Shown one piece after another: positions 44,621 through 57,147 of a DNA stretch of 64,000 nucleotides. Within the stretch, counting starts at the first letter, position 1. The number at the start of each line of letters is the position of its first letter. The position numbers were made by a program, and so were the translations under genes. A model generated the notes under the pieces. That model ran no database searches and was not told the origin of the DNA. It saw only the letters and a program-made list of their open reading frames with translations. This DNA comes from Sarcophilus harrisii. Its lineage: Eukaryota; Chordata; Mammalia; Dasyuromorphia; Dasyuridae. Where the stretch lies: contig NC_045428.1 of NCBI RefSeq assembly GCF_902635505.1, forward strand, positions 303,543,107-303,607,106, written 5' to 3'.

Positions 44621-44934
44621 TATGCCAACTATTTTTTTTCTAAACTGAGGCAAAAATTTTTATTTCAATAATCAGAAGGATGTAAAAATGGAACAATTAA
44701 CCTAAGTATGACTCTCTATCTGAAACATACCTAGATGGGATCACAACTGGCTTAAATATTGACAAAAGTTCAGGCATGTCTTTCAGTTTCTGAGTACCCT
44801 GAAATTCAAGGTAAGGTAAATTCATTATAAGATTGGCAAAGGGAGGGAACCAATAAGTTCTCTAGGGAACAAAGCTAAATGTCTGCATCTGAAGGCCTCT
44901 CATTTTTGCCTGCTGAGACCTAACATATATGGGT

Positions 44935-45115
44935 ATTTCTGGGGTCATTGCCAGTCATCTTGACATAAGTTTTACCCCTCGATTCAGAAGTGACTTGAGA
45001 AAAGAGTGAGACTGATTCCTTTGTGCAGTTCTGCCTCACTTAAATCCATTTGGGAGTTGACATCATTCTTGTGATGCCATTGGTTCTCTTGTAAGAGGAA
45101 GGACAAATAACTATT
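44935..45115 (+). repeat. Probable RTE-type end, second copy
   Basis: 'aagagtgagactgattcctt', 'gcagttctgcctcacttaaa', 'tgccattggttctcttgtaa' and 'gaggaaggacaaataac'. Same family as 37960-38350. Confidence 0.5.
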
Positions 45116-45309
45116 GGTCCTCCTCCATATAATCTGTTTCTAATTTCTAGCAAATAAAATAGTCCTTGTCCATTATTCTGCCCCTTTCTAATTTGATATG
45201 TGTAGGAGAGTTAAAAAGAAAATGACTCTCTACAAGGGTTAGTTTAAGTGTTAGTTAATGAAAATTTTCTGTTTTCAGAGTAGGCTGCAACTTTGTCATA
45301 TTATCTAAT

Positions 45310-45400
45310 CTCTGAATTCTTAGTTCTTAGCACAGTGATTTGTTATTGTTAATAGGTACTTAAATAAATATTTGTTGAAAGGCTATATGAATGAATGGAA
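45310..45400 (+). repeat. L2 3' end, sense
   Basis: 'tcttagcacagtgatttgtt', 'ataggtacttaaataaatat', 'ttgttgaaagg'. Confidence 0.6.
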
Positions 45401-45648
45401 TAGGACAATATTAGATACATAAGTGAAAAAGGATGCGTATCTATTTTTATCTCTATCATCTCTACTATATCTATATAATATGTAACTATGTTCACTATAT
45501 CTACAGCTCTACATTCTTCTATATCTGCAGATGGCAGAAATATTTTCAATATATGAATGTATGCATAAATATAATTTTTAATCAAATCTGTGCCCTATTT
45601 GATTCAGCATTAAACTTTACTGAAGTGTGTTTGAAGGAATTCAAAGAG

Positions 45649-45770
45649 GCAGGGCAGCTAAGTGGTGCACCAGCCCTGAAGTCAGGAGGACCTGAATTCA
45701 AATCTGATCTGAGACACTTAACTCTTTTTAGCTGTGTGATCTTGGGCAAGTCACTTAACCCCACTTGCCT

Positions 45771-45806
<36 letters not shown>
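45649..45806 (+). repeat. tRNA-type SINE with A-tail
   Basis: 'gcagctaagtggtgcaccag', 'ttcaaatctgatctgagaca', 'ttgcctcagc' and about 30 A. Perfect 10-bp duplication attcaaagag at 45639-45648 and 45807-45816. Confidence 0.9.
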
Positions 45807-45809
<3 letters not shown>

Positions 45810-45939
45810 CAAAGAGATTCTCTTAAAGTCATTAAAGAGTTTATTTACACTATAATTGATGGGAGAGTCTCTAAAGGGAGTCAAGAAATTAGAAATAGTA
45901 GTTACTGACTTGTATTAATAGTTTTCCTACTTGGGAGTT

Positions 45940-46110
45940 CCTTATTCAATTCAATTTAGTAAAGATGTATTAAGCACCTATTCTGTGCCAAGCATTAAAC
46001 TAAAATCTGGAGATACAATAAGAAGCAAAGGACCATCCCTGCCCTCAAGAAGCTTACAATATGGGATTGAGGGAACAACATGAAAACAAATATATATACA
46101 AAGCAGGATA
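45940..46110 (-). repeat. L2 3' end, antisense
   Basis: 'taagcacctattctgtgcca', 'gagatacaataagaagcaaa', 'ccctgccctcaagaagctta' is the reverse complement of the L2 end. Confidence 0.65.
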
Positions 46111-46311
46111 AATAGAAAATAATCAATAGAGGGGTATTATTAAAATTAAAAGGGGGTACAAAAGAATTCCTGGTGGGGTTTTAGTTAGAATTTAAAGCCA
46201 AAGAAGTTAGTTATTGGAATGGAGGAAGGAAAGCATTCCAGGTACAGGAAACAGCTAGAAAGAATACCTACCTGGAGTCTGGAGATGGAGTTTAAAAGAT
46301 GGTTTCACTTT

Positions 46312-46314
<3 letters not shown>

Positions 46315-46355
<41 letters not shown>
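46315..46355 (+). repeat. (GT)n microsatellite
   Basis: About twenty perfect GT units. A separate run of G residues lies at 46470-46481. Confidence 0.95.
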
Positions 46356-46357
<2 letters not shown>

Positions 46358-47520
46358 GGCATCTCTTGAACCCAGATCTTCCTGACTCTCTACCACAACA
46401 TGTTCCCTTTTGAGAATTTTTCAACAAATAATGATGTATACTTGGATATTCAAGAGAGGTTGATGAGATGGGGGGGGGGGGTGTTTCAGGGAAACTTTTG
46501 ACTTTCAAAAAAGCTATGAGTTGAGAATACCACAGAAATCATAGTATTTTAGTGGGCTTAGAGAATACCTATTTGAATTCTCTTCCCACTCTCCCCTTTA
46601 AAGATTAAAAAAGCAAACTACAGAAAGGTTCATTGATTTGCCCAAGTCACTCTCAGACCTTGTTCCTTCACTATAACATCTCTTTGAGTGTGAGTCTGTG
46701 TACCCAGAGCAGAGGTGAATTTAGTTTAGGGGATGTCTGGGAAGAAAAGCCCAAGGAATTCTGTAAAGAAACAGGCTTCAAATTGAAACTGAAGGATGGA
46801 TCTGGGACTTGACAGAATTTTGCAGGGACCAAGAAAGCAGAGAGAGATAGTTCTGGTTCCAGGACTGAATGGATGATGGAGGTAGAATTAGTAAGGAATA
46901 ACAAAATGATCCCCAAGGATGTAATTAGAGAAGGAACTAACCCACTTGGAGGATATCTGTGTCCTTTGTCATTACTTAAAAATTTGGGTTTTCTTTTTTT
47001 TAATACTAGGCACTGGACTTTAATATTTTAATATACAGATTAATATATAATTATATTATCATATTAGTATTAGATTAGTATAATCTTTTAAAATATTTTC
47101 ATATTATTTAATTTTTACACTGATGTTTATTAGGGATTTGGTCTGTAGTTTTCTTTTTCTGCTTTTTCTCTCCATGTTTTAAATATTGAGACCATCTTTT
47201 TATAATAAAAAAGGACATGAAAGTTTCCCTTAGGTATCAGTTTTTACAAAATTTATGCAATACTTGAATTGATATATTCTTTCTCACAATTTGATATCCT
47301 TTTTCCTTAAAATATTTAGATATTGTATCATTGAGGACATAAATATTAAGTAATGATATTGCTTCTTTATATGTAAGTACCTTTAGGTATAATATAAATT
47401 TCTCATTTCCCTTTTTATCCTATTTTTGCCCTTGGTTTATCTGAAATCAGGATGGTTGATCAATTGCCTTTAATTATCACTAAATGGTGATGTCTGGAGC
47501 TCAGCCTCTGCTTCTGTACT

Positions 47521-47596
47521 TTTTTCTTCTTCTTCTCCTCCTCCCCCTCCTCTTCTTCCTCCTCCTTTTTCTTTTTTTTTTCTTTCTTTTTGGAAA
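47521..47596 (+). repeat. Pyrimidine-rich (TTC/TCC)n tract
   Basis: Almost only C and T for about 75 bases, next to the T-rich end of the candidate retrocopy at 47597. Confidence 0.9.
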
Positions 47597-47835
47597 TATA
47601 AACTTTATTGGAGGCTTTAGTACTTACATTGGTTACATGAAAAGCCAAACTCTTTCCTTCTGTTGTTCTGTCTTGGAGGGACAGCATGGTTGGTCTGTTG
47701 AAGGAAGTAGCCAAAATGAAACCCTTCCTCAGAGTCTAGGGTAGAAGTTTGGTTCCCAGGCCCAGAAACACAGGACTATTTGTCCTGCCTTTGATGTGGC
47801 AGACAGTGTAGTAGCTTTATTCTTTTCTCTTTCCC
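47597..47835 (-). pseudogene. Candidate processed retrocopy 3' end
   Basis: On the minus strand the sequence ends 'ctccaataaagtttatattt' followed by an A-rich run, i.e. a poly(A) signal about 15 bases before a tail, the mark of a processed transcript. The upstream 200 bases are not an L1, L2 or SINE that I recognise. I could not identify the parent gene, and the body could be a 3' UTR. An unrecognised repeat is the alternative. Confidence 0.3.
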
Positions 47836-49017
47836 CTCTTTTCACCCTACCAAGTTGCCAATGTTTTGAGAGAAGCATCTCATTGACTGAGTCAACAATA
47901 CAAACCTGAGTGAAGGACTAGAGGAAAGAAGAGGAGAACTTCTAAGTACACAGTGGAGCCCTTAGGGAAGGAGCTGACACTAAGAGACTGAAGGAAATTG
48001 CTCCACTGCATAGTGGGTTTGTTTTTTGTTTTTTTATAATCTGATCTGTGCTTCCTGTATTACTAAATTCTAGGTTTGAGTTTTCCTCTGGGTTTATATT
48101 GCAGGGAAGATTCATGACCCTACTTTTAGTATCTGGGTTACAAAATCACATTGCAGAGAGATTGCTCTCCCAGGTGTGGATGAATGAAAGAGTAAGCACA
48201 CAATTCAGACATTGGGGCTTTTTCTGAAGAAACAAATCATAACTCCTGATTAAAATATGCAGTATGAATCTGTACTTCAAATATCTATGTATCAACAAAG
48301 ATAGACAACTTAGAGCAAGAATTAAAGAATTGCAATGTCAGAAGATTTGCAATATTGAGGCTAGAAATTCACAAAAAACAAAATCTAAGAAAGAAGTCAA
48401 TGAAAATATCCTTACCCTCCGATGTTACATAATAATAATAATGCCCAGAATGTGTGTTATGTACAAGATAAAGTTCCTAATGCAAGCTGTAAAAGTTTCC
48501 CTTATATGTATAACTGAAATTGATGTGAGGGGGCCTATAAGTGGGATATGGCTCTGATACCTTAAGGAATTTCAGGAACTAGAGAGTAAGTAGGCAAGAG
48601 TAATATATTTTGATGGTTTTCTAAAAGGTAATTTAGCAAAGATCAACAGAAGAAATGTTATTGTTATTGCGAATACTAAAGATCCCCAGGACAGAAAGAG
48701 GAAATAGTTGAAGAATTGAAGAAACACATTAGTTTCACATAGAATATTATAAAACTAATCAAGTAGACATTTGCATGTATACTCTCTTTCCCTAAAGCAG
48801 AGTAAGTTAAAATTTTCTTGAGTCCCTTTAATGATAACTGATTATTTCAAAAAGTAAAGGAATCAATTTTGGAGAACTTCTATTCTGGGATGGAAATCAT
48901 GGGAAACTCAAGGAAGAAGTGAGTACTCCACCTTAGGATCTTTGGTAGGAGGAAAGAAAGTTGAGTATAGATAAACAAATCCCCTAGGTTTGAGAAAACC
49001 AGATTTCAAAGGCTTTA

Positions 49018-49190
49018 GAATGTTTTGTGTTGTGAACCCCTTTGGGAGCTTAACAGAATCTGTAGATGGACTCCTCAGAATAATATCTTTAAACTCATAA
49101 AGTAAAATGTATCAGATTAAAAAAGAAACCAATTATGGTGAAATCCAGTTATGAAAATATTTTTGAAAAACAATTTTACAGACCTTAGGT
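49018..49190 (+). repeat. Unnamed interspersed repeat, copy 2
   Basis: 'gtgaacccctttgggagctt', 'agatggactcctcagaataa', 'gaaaccaattatggtgaaat', 'ttttacagaccttaggttaa'. Same family as 39995 and 57950. Confidence 0.6.
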
Positions 49191-49277
49191 TAAATAATTT
49201 TGATTCACAGAAAAACTAGTTGTCAAACTCTCAGGAATGAAATTCTGAAGAGAAGCAATTTTCATGATAAATAAAAG

Positions 49278-49352
49278 AAGAAGCGACAGAGACAGAGGGA
49301 GACAGAGAAAGACAGAAGGAGACAGAGAAAAAGAGAGAGAGACAGGGAGAGA
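49278..49352 (+). repeat. (GAGACA)-rich purine tract, short
   Basis: Irregular GAGACAGAG units; same composition as the long tract at 50197. Confidence 0.9.
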
Positions 49353-50196
49353 GGTATCTACTTATAAGTATGTGTTTATGTATATACAGGTACAGTTTTC
49401 TATAAATAACAGGAAAATAAGGGAAGTACAATATCCAAATGAGACACACACACACAGAGACAGAAAGCAGACTGTAATAGGTTTGATTTCTATTCTTCAC
49501 AAAATTATGGACTATATTATTAAATGAATAGTCAGTGAACCTTTAGTAAATGAAGCAATGATTACAAAATCCACATTCCTACACTGAGAACAGACCACAA
49601 CAAACTTTTCATTTCCTCATATTACAGGATTTCTAGGATAATAAACCAGAGGAATTCTGTACCTTACATTTTAGCTAAGTAGTTGACAAAATTTTCTCAT
49701 GTGAAGAAATGTGGTATAAATAATAGTCAGTTTAGGTGAGTTGGGAGTTAGTTGAATGATTAAATTCAAAGAGTAGTGATTAATGATTAGGTTTTAACTT
49801 GCTTGGCACTCTGCTGTTTAATAAAACTAAGAAGTGTGAATACATACATTTGGTCACAATTAGGATCTTGTCCCACCCCTAGTCCCCAAATCTTAACTGT
49901 ATAAAGTATAAGGCTATATGTATTAAGAAGAAATTTAATAATGACAAATGTAAAGTCTTATATTTGTTTTTTTTTAATTTAATAAATTTAGGATGGGAGC
50001 ACCATGATTAGACAATGGTCTCATCAAAAAAGATCAATTGATCTGTCTATCTAAAAAATGTCATATGGTGAAAATACAAAAACAAAATGAAACAGTTCCT
50101 ATCCTCAAGGAGCTTTCCTGATCCTTGGGAGAAACAGATTGATAGATAGATGGATGTGTAGGATCAGAGAGAGCATGGATTATGTTGTGTGGTCGT

Positions 50197-50217
50197 AGAG
50201 AGAAAGAGAGAGGAGAG

Positions 50218-50248
<31 letters not shown>

Positions 50249-50920
50249 GAGAGAGAAGAAGAGAGAGACAGACAGAGAGAGAGAGAGAGAACAGAGAGAC
50301 AGAGAGAGAGAGAGATACAAGACAGACAGAGAGAGAAGAGACAGAGAAAAAGACAGAGAAGAGACAGAGAGAAGAAACAGAGAGAGAGAGACAGAGAGAG
50401 AGAGAGACAGAGAGAGAGAGACAGAGAGAGAAGAAGAAGACAGAGAGAAGAGAGAGAAGACAGAGAGAGACAGAGAGAGAAAACAGAGAAGAGACAGAGA
50501 GAGCAGAGACGAGAGAGGAACAGAGAGAGAAACAGAGACAGAGAGAGAAGAGACAGAGAGACAGAGAGAGAGAGAGAGAAGAGACAGAGAGAGAGACACA
50601 GAGAGAAACAAGAGAGAGAGAAGAGAGACAGAGACAGAGAGAGAGAGAACAAGAGAGAAACAGAGAGAGAGAGAGAGAGACGAGAAAGAGAGAGAAAGAG
50701 AGAGAGACAGAGACAGAGAGAAAAGAGAGAGACAGAGACAGAGAGAGAGAACAGAGAGAGAAACAGAGACAGAGAGAGAGAGAAAGAGAGAGGGGGGGGA
50801 GAGGGAGAGGGAGAAGGAGGGAGGAGAAGGGAGAGGGGGAAGGAGGGGGGAGAAGGGAGAGGGGGAAGAAGAGAGACAAAGAGACTGAGACAGAGAAAAA
50901 AGAAGAGACAAAGACAGAGC
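50197..50920 (+). repeat. ~720-bp GA/GAGACA purine-rich simple repeat
   Basis: Apart from isolated C residues in GAGACA units and a single early T (near 50315), the + strand is all A and G. The last part (50795-50870) is G-rich with GGGGGA runs. Because stop codons need T on this strand and are rare on the other, several long Ser/Leu- or Arg/Glu-rich open frames (250-330 codons) cross it on both strands; they are artefacts. Confidence 0.97.
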
Positions 50921-51769
50921 TGTGATTCCCATCTGTGATGGGAATCTGTGTGGCAGCTGGCAAAGATTGTGGTGCTGACGTTAGTGGTTGCCATCTTAAG
51001 GACCACACCGTGAGGGAAGGCCTGATGGGGATGGGGGATGGGGGGATGGGGAGCAGTAACATGAAATGTCCTAATGACTCAATACAGGAAAAGGAAGTGG
51101 TAGACTTTTCTTCTAACCCTCCCCCACCCCAGGACTTGCTTGCTTTCTTGACTAAATTTAGTCGTTGTTTAGTGAGTTGTGGTTAAAGGTGAACTCCAAG
51201 CAACTCATCCCTCTGTTGATCTGTCTACACATTCCCTGCTATTTGTCCAATTTATTGAAGAAAGCAGGTTTACCATGAGTAGCCCAAATATAGCCCTCTT
51301 TTGGGGGAGACCACAGGATTATAGATTTAAAGCTGAAAAGGATCTCAGAAGCCCTCTACTTCCATCTTTGTTTCCTTTGCTTCCCTCCAGTTAAAGCAGA
51401 CCTTGATAGACTGACCTAGGAACCTCCTTTAGGAATCCCACTCATTTTAAGGCTGAATCTACACTGAGGGGTGATTTGGGAAACCTACATGAGCTGGCCT
51501 CTTTCACTTTGCAATGGCAGCTGCATCTTATAATACATAAAAAGAAACTCTATTCTAGACCAGTTCTCTAGCTACTTTCTCATGTTCAGAATGATTTAGG
51601 AGTAAATCCCACCTGATATTCACTACCATATGACTCTGGCCTAATCTCTTAATCTTTCAGTGCCCAGATGGCAACTCTCCAAGATTTTAAGCAGTTACAT
51701 TAGAAGAGGAAGTCTTCTTATCAGGGAGATCCCTGAAATCCTACGATTGGACTATTAATTAGAAAGACA

Positions 51770-52020
51770 AATAGGTAGTGTAGTGGCCAGTGTTGGATGT
51801 GAGTCAGGAATATTTGAGTTCAAATCTACCTTCATTTATTTAATAACTGTATGATTCTAGGCAAATCACTTAACCTCTGTCTGCCTCAGTGTTTTCATCT
51901 GTAGAATAGGAAAAAATAATTCCACCTGTCTCACAAGGTTGTTATAAGAACAAAATAAGGCATTTAGGTAAGTCACTTTGCATACCTTAAAGACCATATA
52001 AATCCTGTCTGTTAATATTA
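51770..52020 (+). repeat. MIR/CORE-type SINE
   Basis: 'gagttcaaatctaccttcat', 'ctaggcaaatcacttaacct', 'tgcctcagtgttttcatctg', then a tail 'agtcactttgcataccttaa'. Confidence 0.65.
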
Positions 52021-52324
52021 TGTAGCAGAAGAAAGTTAGATTAGAAATTAATAAAATTGGGTTCTGATCCTCTTTTGCTACTGTCTTATTATTTGATCCT
52101 TGGGCAAGACTTCATTTCCCATCTTTGAAAAGGAGATGTTAATACCTGTTCTACTTGGCTTACTGGGTATTATGAGGATCAAAAATCTAACATATGAAAG
52201 CACTTTGAAAAGTATTAAATACTGGAAGAGATTGATTATATAACATTTCATATTATAGATTTAAATTTAGGTTTAAAACCTAATTTCCTGGTTAAAGTCA
52301 TCAGCTTAGTATATAGAACAGAAC

Positions 52325-53010
52325 CTTAAAGGGGCCTTAAAGGCCATCTAAGTACAACTTATATTATGGGAAATTCTGGTAAATGTTGATTGTTGAAATC
52401 AATTCTGGAAAAAAAAAAAGGGGGCACATTTTAAAATTTAATTTGCACTAATATTTTTTCCATCATTTTCTTAAGTCTAGATAATCAACAAAACAATAAA
52501 TCTAGACTTGATTTTTAGTGTTTGCTGATTTCTAAGATATAACTGCTCAGACTGAAAATCTAACAATTAGCTCTTTTGAATTGGCTCTAGTATACCCTTG
52601 CCTATATCTGAATAAGAATCCTATAGGATTTCAGATGCCCAACAAATGATCATTCAGCACACCCAGTCTCTGCCTAGCAGATTGAGAATCTAGTACTTCA
52701 GAGGCAAATCATTCTATTTTGGGATAGCTTTCATTGTTAGAAAGTTTTTTTATATTAAGCCCATCACCTCTCTTTCCAACTTCCATTCCTTATACTTAGT
52801 TCTACTCTCTGTGACTAGAGCACAGTCCTTTAAATACTTACAAACAGATACCTCTTCTATACTGCCTTTTCTTCTCCTGTTCCTTCAGTTGGTCTACATA
52901 TCACTAGTTCTTGAACCCCTTCACAATCCTGATGGCTTTATTCTGGATACTCTCCAAATTATGGGTAAACTTCAAAGAATATCACCTATTTCTGAATGTA
53001 ATATTGTAGA
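52325..53010 (-). repeat. L3/CR1 fragments, antisense
   Basis: 52740-53010 follows the antisense CR1 order: 'tatattaagcccatcacctc', 'ctatactgccttttcttctc', 'cacaatcctgatggctttat', 'ctggatactctccaaattat'. 52325-52375 resembles the 'ccttaaaggccatctaagta' end in the other orientation. Confidence 0.55.
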
Positions 53011-53084
53011 TGATTGATTGAACAGGTCAGCAAGACTATATTACTTTTTTAGTCTTGTATTCCATGCATATTTTGATGTTGTTT

Positions 53085-53312
53085 GGTCATGTCAGTCACA
53101 TCACTCTTCATGAACCTATTATGGGACATTTTCTTGGCAAAGATACTGCAATGGTTTGCCATTTTCTTCTCCAAATCATTTTACAAATGGGGGAACTGAG
53201 GCAAACAGGATTAAGCATCTTGGCCACTACCACCCAGCTTGGCCAGATTTGAACTCATAAAGACTATTCTTCCTGATTGCAAATCCAGTGTTCTAACCTC
53301 TCTACTAGCTAG
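53085..53312 (-). repeat. RTE-tailed SINE, antisense
   Basis: 'ttttcttggcaaagatactg', 'gggggaactgaggcaaacag', 'ccagatttgaactcataaag', 'ctctctactagctagctgc'. Confidence 0.75.
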
Positions 53313-53374
53313 CTGCTCTATCTTTTTATGTAGCCTAGATTATTGTTGAGCTTTGGGGGTTTGTCAAGGTTGCT

Positions 53375-54490
53375 TCCTGTTACAAACATGTTTGCACATG
53401 TGGGTCCTTTTCCCTTTTTATGATTTCTTTGGGATACAGGCCCAGTAGAAACACTGCTGGGTCAAAGGGTATGCACAGTTTTATAGCCCTTTGGGCATAG
53501 TTCCATATTGCTCTCCAGATCTGTTTACAATTCCACCAATAATGTATTAGTGTCCCAGTTTTCTCACATCCCCTCCAACATTTATCATTATCTTTTCCTG
53601 ACATCTTAACCAATAATCAGTTGTTCTAATTAACAGTTCTCTGATCAACAGTGATTTAGAGCATTTTTTCATATGACTAGAAATGGTTTTTAATATTTTC
53701 ATCTGAAAATTGTCTGTTCCTATCATTTGACCATTTATCAATTGCTTGAATTCTTATAAATTTGAGTCAGTTCTCTATATATTTTAGAAATGAGGCCTTT
53801 ATTAGAACTCTTGGATTTTTTTCCCAGTTTTCTGCTTCCCTTGTAGTCTTGTCTGCATTGGTTTTGTTTGTACAAAACCTTTTTAACTTAATATAATCAA
53901 AATTATCCATTTTGCATTTTATAACGTACTCTGCTTCTTCTTTGGCCACAAATTCCTTTCTTTTCCACAGATTCAAGAGGTAGACTATTCTTTGTTCTTC
54001 TCATGTGCTTATGATATCACTCTTTTTTTTATTTTATTTTTTTATTTAATAGCCTTTTATTTACAGGTTATATGTATGGGTAACTTTACAGCATTAACAA
54101 TTGCCAAACCTCTTGTTCCAATTTTTCACCTCTTACCCCCCACCCCCCAGATGGCAGGATGACCAGTAGATGTTAAATATATTAAAATATAAATTAGATA
54201 CACAATAAGTATACATGACCAAACTGTTATTTTGCTTCAAAAAGAATCAGACTCTGAAATATTGTACAATTAGCTTGTAAAGGAAATAAAAAATGCAGGT
54301 GGGCATAAATATAGGGATTGGGAATTCAATGTAATGGTTTTTAGTCCTCTCCCAGAGTTCTTTCTCTGGGCGTAGCTGGTTCAGTTCATTACTGCTCCAT
54401 TGGAAATGATTTGGTTGATCTCATTGCTGAGGATGGCCAGGTTATGATATCATTCTTAATCATGGACTCATTTTGACCTTATCTTGGTAA
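53375..54490 (-). mobile_element. Old L1 ORF2 fragment, antisense, split by another L1
   Basis: Minus-strand ORF2 C-terminal part (53380-53976 shows LWRKEFVAKE-, NFDYIKLKRFCTNKTNADK- and CWRGCEKTGTLIHYWW-like pieces in several frames), then after the inserted L1 it resumes at 54442 ('tcatggactcattttgacct'). Both the 3' UTR and the upstream part are missing. Confidence 0.85.
54023..54441 (-). mobile_element. L1 3' end, antisense, inside older L1
   Basis: T-rich end then 'atttaatagccttttattta' and on to 'attgctgaggatggccagg'. Target duplication ttatgatatcactc (54009-54022) / ttatgatatcattc (54442-54455), one mismatch. Confidence 0.92.
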
Positions 54491-55309
54491 GGATTGTTTT
54501 GTTTTACATGGGAATTGAATTCCTTGATGGACTGATAGTGCTAACCTACATTCATCTTCTCCAAGACCATTATTCTTTCTGTGATGTATTTCCTGATGAA
54601 TTTTGTATAATAAAGCATTGCTTATTGAGTTCATGAGCAGATATTTTAAAGTGTTGAAAATATTTTCTGGAGTGCACACCACTAAACATATGGTACGTTC
54701 TGGCAACATTGATAATAAGCTCTAACTCTCTAGGACCACTGTATGTTTCAACTTTAAGGCTAAAAGTAGGTGTGAATTGAGAAAATCAAAGGGAAGATGG
54801 ATTAGAGAGGGGAAAGACTGGAAGCAGAAATACTAATTAAGAAAGTTATTATAATAACAGGTTAGAGGTGGTGAACACATGACCTAAGTTGCTAGCCATT
54901 GAAAAGAATAGTTTAAATATTAGAGATGTTAGAGGACTTAGAATATGAGATGTTACAAGACTTGATAACTGATTGAATTAGGGAGTGAAGGAAAAACCTA
55001 GCAATCCTTGGGGATACAAACTTGGATGGAGATTCTCTTGACAGAAATAGGGGAGTTTGGAGCAGGGGTAGATTTGTAGCAAGACAGTTCATTCCATGCC
55101 TTATAAATGGCATCTTTCCTCCTTCTAGGATTAATTAAAGAAGGAACTAGCCAAGAAAAATTTCATAAGGATGTAAGTGGAGATGTGTGTGTATGGAGAC
55201 ATGATATTGAATACTGACATATTTGAAAGGTTTTACTATGGAAGTATTAGACTTATTCTGATCTTCCCCAGAAAGAAGAACTGGAATCAGAGGAGTAGAA
55301 GCTATGGAA

Positions 55310-55480
55310 AGAGGGATTTCAGCCAATATTAGAAAAAAAAACTTTCTAACAATAAGAGCCATCCAGAAATGACGTAGACAATTTTGGGAGCTATTAAGTA
55401 CCCTGTTGATGGAAGCTTTTAAACAGAATCTGTATTTCTTGTCAAGTTGCTACAAAGGGGATTCATGCTTTAGGTCTGAG
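55310..55480 (+). repeat. L3/CR1 fragment, sense
   Basis: 'ctttctaacaataagagcca', 'gttgatggaagcttttaaac' match the CR1/L3 3' region. Confidence 0.5.
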
Positions 55481-55700
55481 GAAGTCGTCTGTTGTAAATT
55501 ATATTTTTGAAGTTCTGTTTCATATTTTACCTCATTGTGGGTCACTATTTAGAATAGTAAAATAAGGCATTAATTTAAAAGAAATTATTTTTAAAGCCCA
55601 TGATTTCTCATTTTAAAAAATTCTAACATCAGATAACCAACAAATAGATTAGGGGAGGAAAAAAAGCACATGTGGATTCAAGAGCCTGAAACTACATCCT

Positions 55701-56744
55701 TTTTTTTTTTTTTATTTAATAGCCTTTTATTTACAGGATATATACATGGGTAACTTTACAGCATTAACAATTGCCAAACCTCTTGTTCCAATTTTTCACC
55801 TCTTACCCCCACCCCTCCCTAGATGGCAGGATGACCAATAGATGTTAAATATATTAAAATATAACTTAGATACACAATAAGTATACATGACTAAAACATT
55901 ATTTTGCTGTACAAAAGAATCAGACTCTGAATTATTGTACAATTAGCTTGTGAAGGAAATCAAAAATGCATGTGTGCATAAATATAGGGATTGGGAATTT
56001 AATGTAATGGTTTTTAGTCATCTCCCAGAGTTCTTTTTCTGGGCATAGCTAGTTCAGTTCATTACTGCTCCATTAGAAATGATTTGGTTGATCTCGTTGC
56101 TGAGGATGGCCTGATCCATCAGAACTGGTCATCATCTAGTATTGTTGTTGAAGTATATAATGATCTCCTGGTCCTGCTCATTTCACTCAGCATCAGTTCG
56201 TGTAAGTCTCTCCAGGCCTTTCTGAAATCATCCTGTTGGTCATTTCTTACAGAACAGTAATATTCCATAATTTTCATATACCACAATTTATTCAGCCATT
56301 CTCCAACTGATGGACATCCATTCAGTTTCCAGTTTCTAGCCACTACAAAAGGACTGCCACAAACATTCGTGCACATACAGGTCCCTTTCCTTCTTTATAA
56401 TCTCTTTGGGATATAATCCCAGTAGTAACACTGCTGGATCAAAGGGTATGCACAGTTTGATAACTTTTGAGCATAGTTCCAAACTACTCTCCAAAATGGT
56501 TGGATTCGTTCACAACTCCACCAACAATGCATCAATGTCCCAGTTTTCCCGATCCCTCCAACAATCATCATTATTTTTCCTGTCATCTTAGCCAATCTGA
56601 CAGGTGTGTAGTGGTATCTTAGAGTTGTCTTAATTTGCATTTCTCTGATTAATAATGACTTGGAGCATCTTTTCATATGACTAGAAATAGTTTCAATTTC
56701 TTCATCTGAGAATTGTCTGTTCATATCCTTTGACCATTTTTCAA
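55701..56744 (-). mobile_element. 5'-truncated L1, antisense, with perfect 16-bp duplication
   Basis: 1.04 kb: T-run and 3' UTR at the left, ORF2 C-terminus to the right. Minus-strand ORF2 pieces at 56395-56724 (MNRQFSDEEIETISSHMKRC, IREMQIKTTLRYHYTPVR) and 56119-56376 (GCPSVGEWLNKLWYMKIMEY, LHELMLSEMSRTRRSLY) lie in different frames. Target duplication cctgaaactacatcct at 55685-55700 and 56745-56760, identical. One of the better preserved insertions in the window. Confidence 0.95.
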
Positions 56745-57147
56745 CCTGAAACTACATCCTAAGGAGTCTATTTCAGAATTTGGTTTTGCATTTAGATTTT
56801 TAGGTAAGATTAAAAAAATTACAGTGTTCACAAGCCATTTGAATGTAAGACAATATCTAAATCCATTTCTAAGTCAAAGTAGGGTCAGAATTACACCTAC
56901 TATTTTTTCTTTCTAATATGTCAGCATGACCTTAATAAATGACTTACCTGTACAGTCTCAGTCTTCAATTTGTTCTGTTTCTTAGTCAAATCTCATCTTT
57001 GAAATCCTGAAATTTCCCCTTTACTCTTGCAAGACCTTTTTTTAAAATGAGGTCAAAGGGGATTTTAAAGCTTTCTCAGACTGAGAAGAGTTTGTAAATA
57101 AGGTTTTTCAAATTTAAGTAGGCTCCATAGCCTGGCCTAATGCCTAT

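Noticed and set aside
50061-51062. Open frames of 250-333 codons on both strands (Ser/Leu-rich and Arg/Glu-rich)
   Set aside because: They run through the GA/GAGACA simple repeat, where stop codons are rare by composition; no domain, no start context, several frames open at once.
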